This document shows positions 1-5,131 of a stretch of 6,778 nucleotides of DNA, in pieces (the first letter of the stretch is position 1; the number at the start of each line of letters is the position of its first letter). Source of the stretch: Actinomycetota bacterium (GTDB lineage: Bacteria > Actinomycetota > Thermoleophilia > Gaiellales > F1-60-MAGs149); NCBI GenBank assembly GCA_947481755.1, contig CANKHS010000072.1, positions 1-6,778 of the forward strand, in the 5' to 3' direction. The notes under the pieces are model-generated. The model saw only the letters and a list, made by a program, of their open reading frames with translations. It did no database searches and was not told the DNA's origin. The position numbers and the translations under genes are program-made.

Positions 1-1
1 C

Positions 2-178
2 GTGCCGATCCACATGCAAGACACGGGCAACCTTGTCTCGTCATCGATCCCCTTCTTGATCGCACGCCTCGCAGGCCAAGGCGACTTGGCGGGCAAGACC
101 ACGCTGCTCTCGGGCTTCGGCGTCGGGCTCTCGTGGGCCAGCACGGTTGTGCGCTTCGACGCCAACCCCATCGCCTAG
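2..178 (+). CDS. 3-oxoacyl-ACP synthase III family protein (FabH-like), C-terminal end only
   Basis: This is the last 58 codons of a gene cut by the left edge, read in frame from base 2 to the TAG at 176-178. FabH-type enzymes condense an acyl-CoA with malonyl-ACP in the cytoplasm, starting fatty-acid or related acyl chains. The fragment shows the C-terminal family signature: an Asp-Thr-Gly-Asn-Leu motif followed by SSSIPF, where the Asn fits the third member of the Cys-His-Asn catalytic triad, and then a glycine-rich LLSGFGVGLSWAS strand near the C-terminus. The Cys and His lie outside the window. The segment GNLVSSSIPF has Leu-Val where many housekeeping FabH proteins have Thr-Ser or Thr-Ala, so this could be a specialised KAS III-like enzyme rather than the main FabH. 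The family call is fairly secure; the substrate is unknown. The next gene follows on the same strand after 63 bases. Confidence 0.82.
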   Translation: MPIHMQDTGNLVSSSIPFLIARLAGQGDLAGKTTLLSGFGVGLSWASTVVRFDANPIA

Positions 179-210
179 ACAACGTCCCACATCGGACGCC
201 AGATGGGTGG

Positions 211-216
211 TACTCT
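211..216 (+). promoter_or_regulatory. candidate -10 box (TACTCT) for the creatininase-family gene
   Basis: TACTCT fits the TANNNT -10 consensus used by actinobacterial housekeeping sigma factors. A start point about 7 nt downstream (near 223) would give a leader of about 19 nt that includes the AAGGAG ribosome site. No convincing -35 hexamer is seen at the expected distance, so the call is tentative. Read-through from the upstream KAS III gene is an alternative. Confidence 0.35.
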
Positions 217-230
217 CGCCCCGTCCTTCC

Positions 231-236
231 AAGGAG
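231..236 (+). promoter_or_regulatory. Shine-Dalgarno site AAGGAG fixing the start at 242
   Basis: AAGGAG lies 5 nt before the ATG at 242. The in-frame ATG at 203, which would add 13 residues, has no such site and would place the SD inside the coding region. The start at 242 is therefore preferred, and the family alignment also begins just after it. Confidence 0.8.
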
Positions 237-241
237 AATCG

Positions 242-1009
242 ATGAACGGCGTGCAGCTCGAGCTACTAACCTCGCAGGAATTCGTCGCGGCGGAGTTCAC
301 CGCGGCGATCATCCCCCTCGGCGCATGTGAGAGCCACGGCGATCACATGCCGATGGGTACCGACGGCCTCGCGTCGCACGCGCTGGCTGTGCGCATCGCC
401 GAGCAGCTCGAGCACACTGTCGTCCTGCCGCCGAACTCTCTCGGCATGAGCGGCCACTACCGGCATCAGCCGATGGCGCTCAGCCTTAGTGCCGACACCC
501 AGACGCGCGTGATCGCCGACGTGCTCGAGTCGCTGCACCACTGGGGCATCCACCGTGTGCTGCTCCTCAACGGGCACGACGGCAACATCCCGCCGATCGA
601 AATCGCTGCGCGCAACACGAAGATCGCGCACCCGGAGATGAGCATCGCGACGATGGACTGGTGGGTCGTCACGAACCAGCGCATCCCCGCCGACACGTTC
701 GATGTGTGGGAGGGCTGGGGCCACGCGGGTGAGGCGGAGACGTCGCTCGGCATCGCGCTCTTCCCCGACCTCATGCAGATGGAACACGCCCGCGGCCAGG
801 TGCCGACGACCGATCCTTCTGTGCGGGAGTTCTGGCTCTTTGAGGAGCTCACGTCCTACGGCGCCTCCGGTGCCCCGAGTCACGCGACGGCGGTAAAGGG
901 CGAGGCGATTATCAACACGGTCGTCGACTACATGGTTCCGTACATGCGCCGCTTCGAGGACCACGGCCTCTCCTATAACCCGCAGGACGAGCCGCCCGTC
1001 CAGTCCTGA
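242..1009 (+). CDS. creatininase family metal-dependent amidohydrolase
   Basis: This 255-residue protein is full length for the creatininase family, whose members are cytoplasmic, bind two metal ions, and hydrolyse cyclic or linear amides. Known examples are creatinine amidohydrolase, the formamide hydrolase ArfB of deazaflavin synthesis, and the mycofactocin peptidase MftE. Visible motifs are the first ligand cluster ACESHGDHMPMGTD, giving Glu30, His32 and Asp41; NGHDGN at residues 110-115 with His112; and GHAGEAETS at 160-168, whose acidic residues Glu164 and Glu166 fit the remaining ligand position. No signal peptide or membrane segment is seen. The gene follows a KAS III-like gene on the same strand and ends flush against the convergent dehydrogenase gene, with no shared base. 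The neighbours carry no creatinine catabolism genes and no mycofactocin or F420 genes, so the family name should not be read as creatininase activity. Substrate unknown; fold and metal chemistry are secure. Confidence 0.88.
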   Translation: MNGVQLELLTSQEFVAAEFTAAIIPLGACESHGDHMPMGTDGLASHALAVRIAEQLEHTVVLPPNSLGMSGHYRHQPMALSLSADTQTRVIADVLESLHHWGIHRVLLLNGHDGNIPPIEIAARNTKIAHPEMSIATMDWWVVTNQRIPADTFDVWEGWGHAGEAETSLGIALFPDLMQMEHARGQVPTTDPSVREFWLFEELTSYGASGAPSHATAVKGEAIINTVVDYMVPYMRRFEDHGLSYNPQDEPPVQS

Positions 1010-1927
1010 TCAGACGCCGGCGGCCTTGGCCTTGACCAGCGCCGTGATCGTCGCATTGACCGGGGCCACAAGCCCCACGGTGCGGGCGGCCGGATCGATC
1101 GCGCCGTTGATCACATCAATCTCGCAGCGGCGCCCAGCCATCAGGTCGAGCAGCATCGATGGTCGTGCGTCGGGGATCTTCTCGCCGAAGGCGCGCGCGT
1201 AGGCGACCGGATCGTCGAAGTCGAGACGGATGCCCTTGGCCATCGCGACGTCGTAGACCTCGCGGGCGCAGCCAGAGGCCACGCTCCACGCCTCGGTGTC
1301 AGCCATGACTTCGCCGATGCGCCAGCCGAGCACGGAACACGTGCCACTAAACGTCGCGTTACAAAGCAGCTTCTCCCAAACCAGTTGGTTGACGTCGTCG
1401 TAGACGCTGACGCGGAAGCCGGCGGCCTCCCAGACCTGGGCCACGTCACGAATACGGTCGGTCACCGGGCCGTTGCGTTCGCCGAGGCGTACGAGTTCCA
1501 TGCCGTTGTGGTGCGCGTGCCCCGGCCCGACCATCGAGGCGCCGAAGCCGCCGACCACACCGATGACGACGCGCTCATCGCCGAGGATGGCGGCCATGCG
1601 ATCGGGGCTGCCGAGCCCGTTCTGAATCGGCAGGACGACCGTCGTCTCGCCGACGAGGGGGCGGATCGACTCCGCGGCCGCCTCGATGTCGAAGGCCTTC
1701 GTCGCGACGATGACAAGCTCGCACTCGCCGACGTCGCGCGGATCCGTCGTCGCCTGGATACGCACGGTACGATCGCCGCTCGCGCCCTCGAGACGCAGAC
1801 CGTTCGCCTGGATCGCCGCGATGTGATCGGGCCAGCTGTCGATCGCCCAGACCTCATTGCCGGCGTCGGCGAGCAACGCCGCATAGACGGAGCCCATCGC
1901 TCCTGTGCCGACAACCGCGATCTTCAC
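1010..1927 (-). CDS. ketopantoate reductase family protein (2-dehydropantoate 2-reductase, ApbA/PanE-like)
   Basis: This 305-residue protein has the normal family length and two-domain form. PanE reduces 2-dehydropantoate to pantoate with NADPH in the pantothenate and coenzyme A pathway. The N-terminus carries a Rossmann motif VVGTGAMGSVYA (GxGxxG, residues 7-12). IQNGLGS at 101-107 matches the conserved QNG turn. Lys186 in VWEKLLCNA fits the catalytic lysine, with Asn190 nearby. CEIDVINGA at 268-276 supplies the conserved Glu269 and Asn274 of the C-terminal helical domain. The start is GTG at 1927; an in-frame TAG four codons upstream leaves no longer option. That GTG overlaps the TGA of the upstream glycosyltransferase (GTGA), and no ribosome site is evident, so translational coupling is likely. 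All key residues are present, so it should be a working reductase. Bacteria often have several paralogues acting on other 2-oxo acids, so true PanE function is plausible but unproven. Confidence 0.85.
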   Translation of the reverse strand: MKIAVVGTGAMGSVYAALLADAGNEVWAIDSWPDHIAAIQANGLRLEGASGDRTVRIQATTDPRDVGECELVIVATKAFDIEAAAESIRPLVGETTVVLPIQNGLGSPDRMAAILGDERVVIGVVGGFGASMVGPGHAHHNGMELVRLGERNGPVTDRIRDVAQVWEAAGFRVSVYDDVNQLVWEKLLCNATFSGTCSVLGWRIGEVMADTEAWSVASGCAREVYDVAMAKGIRLDFDDPVAYARAFGEKIPDARPSMLLDLMAGRRCEIDVINGAIDPAARTVGLVAPVNATITALVKAKAAGV

Positions 1928-3078
1928 GTTGGCAGTCTAGAGGTGCCTGGGAACTCCGCGTAGACCCGCTCGGTTGCCGCAGCAATGGCGTCCCACGAGA
2001 ACGGGCCATCGGCTGCCGCCCGACTCGCAGCGGCCATCGCCTCACGCCGTGCGGGGTCACGCAGGACCTCAATCAGTGCCGCAGCAAGCGCCTCTGGATC
2101 TGCTGGTGGCACGACGACGCCAGCGCCGTACTGTTCGACGACTTCGGCGAAGCCTCCGACGCGCGTCGCCACGATCGGTCGCCCGAGTGCCAGTGCAGCG
2201 AAGAGCACGCCCGACTGATCAATCCTCCGATACGGCAGCACGACGACGTCCGCGCGCAGCATCGTCCCGACGAACTCCTCGGTGGGAGTGAAGCGCAGGT
2301 CGGAGGTCACGCCAAGTGCGCCATCCGCTGCCATGCCCTCAAGGCGCGCGGCGCCGTCTGGGTCGCCGAGCACGCGCCCGGCGACGAGTAGACACGCGTC
2401 GGGCAGCGCCGAACGCACAGCGGGCCAGGCGTCCAGCAGGATGTCGAGGCCCTTGTACGGGCGTAGGAGACCAAGCATCGCAACCAGAGGCACCCCGTCC
2501 GGCACGGCAGGTGCCACGGGCGTGACGTCGCGATACGCGGTCAAGGCACCATGCGGGATCATCTGGACCCGTTCTGGATCAACACCAAGCTCCTCAATCA
2601 GCGCGTCGCGCCCATGCTGCGAGTGGACGATGACTCGTTTGAATGCACGCGCGTTGGCTGCCGATCGTCGAAGCCGTCGAGGGGTCGGGTGATTCGGCAA
2701 GGCATCGTGCGCGGTGTAGACAACCGGCACGCCGATCACACGCTCGACAACGCGCCACCAGCAGCGGTCAACGACCCCCATCGGTAGCCATTGAACGTGG
2801 ATTGCGTCGGGGCGGCGGCGCATCAGCCCCGGTGCGAGCGCAACCAAGTCGAAGGGATGCTCGAGACCTCGTGCCACCTTCCGTGCCCGACCAGGTACCC
2901 GATCCGCAAGCCGATAGAAAACGTGCCGCACAGTGACGCCCTCAGGCGCCGGCGGCTGGGCAATCCGCGGAGCGCTCGCCAGCAGCGTGACGTCGTTGCC
3001 CCTCGCAACGAGCGCCGCTGCCAGCGCATCGTCATAGGGGCGCGTCTCGCCGCGCGGATCGACGAGCACAATCCTCAT
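1924..3078 (-). CDS. GT-B fold glycosyltransferase (GT4-like)
   Basis: This 384-residue protein has the length and layout of a retaining GT4-type glycosyltransferase, a cytoplasmic or membrane-associated enzyme moving sugar from a nucleotide sugar to a glycan or lipid acceptor. The N-terminal domain starts MRIVLVDPRGETRPYDD and has IHVQWLP (93-99) and VYTAHDALPNH (120-130). The hinge reads VQMIPHG (171-177). The C-terminal donor domain starts with LGLLRPYKGLDILLDAW (202-218), where Arg206 and Lys209 fit the phosphate-binding pair, then VVVLPYR (278-284) and ALGRPIVATRVGGFAEV (297-313). The usual E-x7-E pair is absent: the equivalent positions appear to be Ile286 and Ala294, in a DQSGVLFAALA stretch. 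No transmembrane helix is seen. The ATG has a GGAGG site 7 nt upstream. It is the first gene of a two-gene operon and diverges from the Wzz-type gene, which suggests a role in the same polysaccharide. Donor and acceptor are unknown. Confidence 0.87.
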   Translation of the reverse strand: MRIVLVDPRGETRPYDDALAAALVARGNDVTLLASAPRIAQPPAPEGVTVRHVFYRLADRVPGRARKVARGLEHPFDLVALAPGLMRRRPDAIHVQWLPMGVVDRCWWRVVERVIGVPVVYTAHDALPNHPTPRRLRRSAANARAFKRVIVHSQHGRDALIEELGVDPERVQMIPHGALTAYRDVTPVAPAVPDGVPLVAMLGLLRPYKGLDILLDAWPAVRSALPDACLLVAGRVLGDPDGAARLEGMAADGALGVTSDLRFTPTEEFVGTMLRADVVVLPYRRIDQSGVLFAALALGRPIVATRVGGFAEVVEQYGAGVVVPPADPEALAAALIEVLRDPARREAMAAASRAAADGPFSWDAIAAATERVYAEFPGTSRLPT

Positions 3079-3085
3079 CGTCTGG

Positions 3086-3090
3086 CCTCC
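3086..3090 (-). promoter_or_regulatory. Shine-Dalgarno site GGAGG for the glycosyltransferase gene
   Basis: Read on the minus strand, GGAGG lies 7 nt before the ATG at 3078-3076. This is ideal spacing and supports that start. It contrasts with the weak or missing sites in front of the + strand glycan genes. Confidence 0.8.
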
Positions 3091-3111
3091 GGCACGTCTC
3101 GCATGCCCCCG

Positions 3112-3117
3112 ATCCTA
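3112..3117 (-). promoter_or_regulatory. candidate -10 box (TAGGAT) for the minus-strand glycosyltransferase operon
   Basis: On the minus strand TAGGAT fits TANNNT and would start transcription near 3105. That gives a leader of about 27 nt carrying the GGAGG site. It shares the 71-bp divergent region with the + strand -10 box at 3146. No clear -35 element is seen. Confidence 0.35.
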
Positions 3118-3145
3118 CCGGCGACCCCCACGCCGAGGGTTCGCG

Positions 3146-3151
3146 TACCAT
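3146..3151 (+). promoter_or_regulatory. candidate -10 box (TACCAT) for the Wzz-type gene, probable leaderless start
   Basis: TACCAT fits TANNNT and is followed, after exactly 7 nt, by an in-frame GTG at 3159. The same hexamer and spacing recur before the next gene (4068). If it is the -10 box, the ATG at 3150, which overlaps it, would lie upstream of the transcript. The true start would then be GTG 3159 or GTG 3162. Confidence 0.42.
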
Positions 3152-4064
3152 GAGGAACGTGGTGGATTCGAACGGAACCGAGTCGGAGATCGATCTCCGC
3201 AGCTATCTCAATCGCATCCTCGCCCGTTGGTGGGTCGTCGCGATCTTCGTTGTCCTCGCCATCATTGGGTCGTTCACGATCCAACGCACGCAGAATAAAA
3301 ACCTGACGCGTGCCGTCGCCACGGTCTACCTTGGCCAGCCAATCAGTCCCAATGGCTCACTGGTGCCAAACCCGCTGTCGTCGAACCCGCTCTTTGCCAA
3401 TGCACTCGCACACCAGGCCGCCTATCAAGACCCGGCAGCACGCAAGGCTGGCCTCGAAGCCACTGCCCTTGCCGGCAAGGTCTCGGTTGAGCTGATCTCG
3501 ACAGCCGTCGGGGTCAAGGGCACCGCCGTTCCGCTCGCACAGGTGATCGTGCAGGGGCCGTTTACGGCAGCGCAATCGGCAGCGGCGGCAAATGCCTTGG
3601 CCGAGGCGATCGTTGCTGAGTCCAATACCTATACCGACGCCAAAAAGGTCGAAGCGATTGCCGCTCGCGATCGTCTCCGCGCGCGCCTTGACCAGCTCGC
3701 GCAGAGCGGCACCGAAACGCAGGCTCGCCTCGACGCACTCGAGAAGGCTGCCCTCAGCCCAGCTGAGCGCAGTTCGCTCACCACACCCTTGATCGCGATG
3801 CTGCAATTCGACTCGAATACCGAGGCGATCCTGACCGACAAGTTGCCGGATCTCGAGACGCAAGTTGATTACATCGAGAACGTCGAATCGGCCAGCGTCA
3901 TCACTCCCGCCCGCGGCTCCAAGGTCGCACCGACGTCAAAGCAGTTCTCGCTCTTCATCGCACTCGTGCTCGGATTCCTCGTCGGGATCCTTGCCGCGAT
4001 CCTCTCGACGGTCTTCTGGCCGGTGCGCAACGAACTCGAAGCGGAGACAACGGCTACCCCGTAG
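3150..4064 (+). CDS. Wzz/chain-length-determinant-type polysaccharide co-polymerase
   Basis: This protein of up to 304 residues has the form of a polysaccharide co-polymerase, an inner-membrane oligomer that controls chain length in Wzy-dependent glycan export. A short cytoplasmic N-terminus with IDLRSYLNRILARWW (14-28) leads into a first membrane helix at about 28-45. An extracytoplasmic region with a likely coiled coil (about 161-202) follows. A Pro-containing stretch (near 253-261) then precedes a second helix at about 267-289 and a short tail. There is no Walker motif and no tyrosine cluster, so a Wzc-type kinase is not fused. The start is uncertain. ATG 3150 has GAGGG 10 nt upstream. GTG 3159 lies 7 nt after a -10-like TACCAT. 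GTG 3162 has GAGGA 5 nt upstream. The choice changes only 3 or 4 residues. The decarboxylase gene follows after 16 nt. Family is likely from architecture; exact polymer unknown. Confidence 0.8.
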   Translation: MRNVVDSNGTESEIDLRSYLNRILARWWVVAIFVVLAIIGSFTIQRTQNKNLTRAVATVYLGQPISPNGSLVPNPLSSNPLFANALAHQAAYQDPAARKAGLEATALAGKVSVELISTAVGVKGTAVPLAQVIVQGPFTAAQSAAAANALAEAIVAESNTYTDAKKVEAIAARDRLRARLDQLAQSGTETQARLDALEKAALSPAERSSLTTPLIAMLQFDSNTEAILTDKLPDLETQVDYIENVESASVITPARGSKVAPTSKQFSLFIALVLGFLVGILAAILSTVFWPVRNELEAETTATP

Positions 4065-4067
4065 GGG

Positions 4068-4073
4068 TACCAT
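4068..4073 (+). promoter_or_regulatory. candidate -10 box (TACCAT) for the UDP-xylose synthase gene, probable leaderless start
   Basis: TACCAT sits 3 nt after the Wzz-type stop codon and exactly 7 nt before the ATG at 4081, which would place the transcript start at or next to the A of ATG. The only purine-rich stretch upstream, AGGGG at 4063-4067, is 13 nt from the ATG, too far for a good ribosome site. A weak -35-like GAGACA lies at 4044-4049. This suggests an internal promoter and leaderless translation, on top of possible read-through. Confidence 0.42.
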
Positions 4074-4080
4074 CACCCGT

Positions 4081-5034
4081 ATGCCAACAACTGTCGTCAC
4101 CGGTGGAGCAGGATTTCTCGGATCGCATCTCTGTGAGCGACTGCTTGCAGCCGGCCACAAGGTCTGGTGCCTCGACAACCTCGATACGGGCTCGTTGACG
4201 AATATCGCGCACCTGCGCGACGACAACTTCACGTTTGTCCAGCACGACGTGACGACGCATATCGAGATTCCGGGCGACGTCGACTTCGTCTTCCACTTCG
4301 CGTCGCCGGCCAGCCCGATCGACTACCTGCGCCTGCCGCTGCAGACCTTGAAGGTCGGTTCGTACGGCACACATAATGCGCTCGGCCTGGCCAAGGCCAA
4401 GCGAGCCCGTTTTCTGACCGCCTCGACGAGTGAGGTGTACGGCGATCCGCTGATCCACCCTCAGCCCGAGTCCTACTGGGGCAACGTCAATCCGATTGGT
4501 CCCCGCGGCGTCTACGACGAGGCCAAGCGGTATGCCGAGGCGATGACGATGGCGTATCACCGCCAGCAGGGCGTCGACACGGCAATCGTGCGCATCTTCA
4601 ACACGTACGGCCCGCGCATGCGCGCCTTCGATGGCCGCGCCATCCCCACCTTCGTGCGCCAGGCGCTCGAGAACAAGCCAATCACTGTCTTTGGCACGGG
4701 TGCGCAGACGCGGTCGTTCTGTTACGTCGACGATCTCATCACCGGCATCATCGCGCTCGCGTTCTCGACGGAACACGAGCCGGTCAACATTGGCAATCCC
4801 GAGGAGTTCACACTGCTCGAGTTGGCCGAAATGGTCGTTGAGTTGACCGGGTCGTCGAGCGAGATTGTGTTCGAGGCCTTGCCGGTCAACGATCCCCAGC
4901 AGCGGCGCCCCGATATCACTCGCGCGACGGAACTCTTGGGTTGGGGACCGACCGTGCAGCTGCGCGAGGGTCTCACCCGCCTGCTCGACCAGTCGAGCCG
5001 TGCCGAATTGACCGGCCGCGTCGTCGGCGCATAG
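4081..5034 (+). CDS. UDP-glucuronate decarboxylase (UDP-xylose synthase), extended SDR family
   Basis: This 317-residue protein belongs to the NAD-dependent epimerase/dehydratase group and closely resembles UDP-glucuronate decarboxylases, which turn UDP-glucuronate into UDP-xylose and CO2 in the cytoplasm with tightly bound NAD. The Rossmann motif GGAGFLG is at residues 8-14. HFASPASPIDYLRLP (72-86) and TLKVGSYGTHNALGLAK (89-105) are typical of this subfamily. STSEVYGDP (115-123) gives Ser117 and Glu118, and YDEAK (145-149) gives the catalytic Tyr145 and Lys149. TYGPRM is at 175-180, TRSFCYVDDL at 210-219, and QQRRPDIT at 273-280 carries an arginine fitting the substrate carboxylate site. The ATG at 4081 is chosen because the Rossmann fold begins there. 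An open frame extending upstream to 3865 overlaps the Wzz-type gene and adds Arg/Ser-rich sequence with no family match. UDP-glucose dehydrogenase, which makes the substrate, is not in the window. Confidence 0.9.
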   Translation: MPTTVVTGGAGFLGSHLCERLLAAGHKVWCLDNLDTGSLTNIAHLRDDNFTFVQHDVTTHIEIPGDVDFVFHFASPASPIDYLRLPLQTLKVGSYGTHNALGLAKAKRARFLTASTSEVYGDPLIHPQPESYWGNVNPIGPRGVYDEAKRYAEAMTMAYHRQQGVDTAIVRIFNTYGPRMRAFDGRAIPTFVRQALENKPITVFGTGAQTRSFCYVDDLITGIIALAFSTEHEPVNIGNPEEFTLLELAEMVVELTGSSSEIVFEALPVNDPQQRRPDITRATELLGWGPTVQLREGLTRLLDQSSRAELTGRVVGA

Positions 5035-5131
5035 CCGAACCGCCGCCGCTCTCTCCTGACGCGTCTCTGACACACATTGTTGCCTCATCGTGGGGCAGGA
5101 AGACTGCCGTCAGCGCTGTAGACTCTAAACC
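5035..5131 (+). other. 97-bp intergenic region with two competing hairpins and a -10-like box
   Basis: Between the decarboxylase and sugar-transferase genes, TGCCTCA (5081-5087) can pair with TGGGGCA (5091-5097) around a TCG loop, with one G-T wobble. GGCAG (5094-5098) can instead pair with CTGCC (5104-5108) around GAAGA. The two stems share bases 5094-5097, so only one can form at a time. Neither is followed by a T-run, so a classical intrinsic terminator is not supported. The region ends in the -10-like TAGACT. Confidence 0.4.
5119..5124 (+). promoter_or_regulatory. candidate -10 box (TAGACT) for the sugar-transferase gene, probable leaderless start
   Basis: TAGACT fits TANNNT and stands exactly 7 nt before the GTG start at 5132, the same geometry as at 3146 and 4068. 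There is no ribosome-binding sequence between it and the GTG. No clear -35 hexamer is seen about 17 bp upstream. Confidence 0.45.

Noticed and set aside
183..198. CGTCC/GGACG hairpin just after the KAS III stop as a terminator
   Set aside because: Only a 5-bp stem with a 6-nt loop and no T-run. Such pairs are common by chance in DNA this rich in G and C.
203..241. ATG at 203 as an upstream start for the creatininase-family gene
   Set aside because: It has no ribosome site, and the AAGGAG at 231-236 would lie inside the coding region. The 13 added residues do not resemble the family.
266..964. Minus-strand open frame (232 codons) opposite the creatininase-family gene
   Set aside because: It is rich in Arg, His and Val with no family features. 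It overlaps fully a gene with intact metal-binding motifs and a strong ribosome site.
1385..1963. Plus-strand open frame (192 codons) opposite the reductase gene
   Set aside because: Asp/Arg/Val-rich mirror of a gene whose NADPH-binding and catalytic motifs are all present on the other strand.
3865..4080. 72-codon upstream extension of the UDP-xylose synthase frame
   Set aside because: It overlaps the Wzz-type gene out of frame, is Ser/Arg-rich, and precedes the natural Rossmann start. The ATG at 4081 is better placed.
4054..5088. Long minus-strand open frame (344 codons) opposite the UDP-xylose synthase gene
   Set aside because: Its composition is Arg/Asp/Val-rich with no recognisable domain. 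The + strand gene has complete family motifs, so this is a mirror frame of GC-rich coding DNA.
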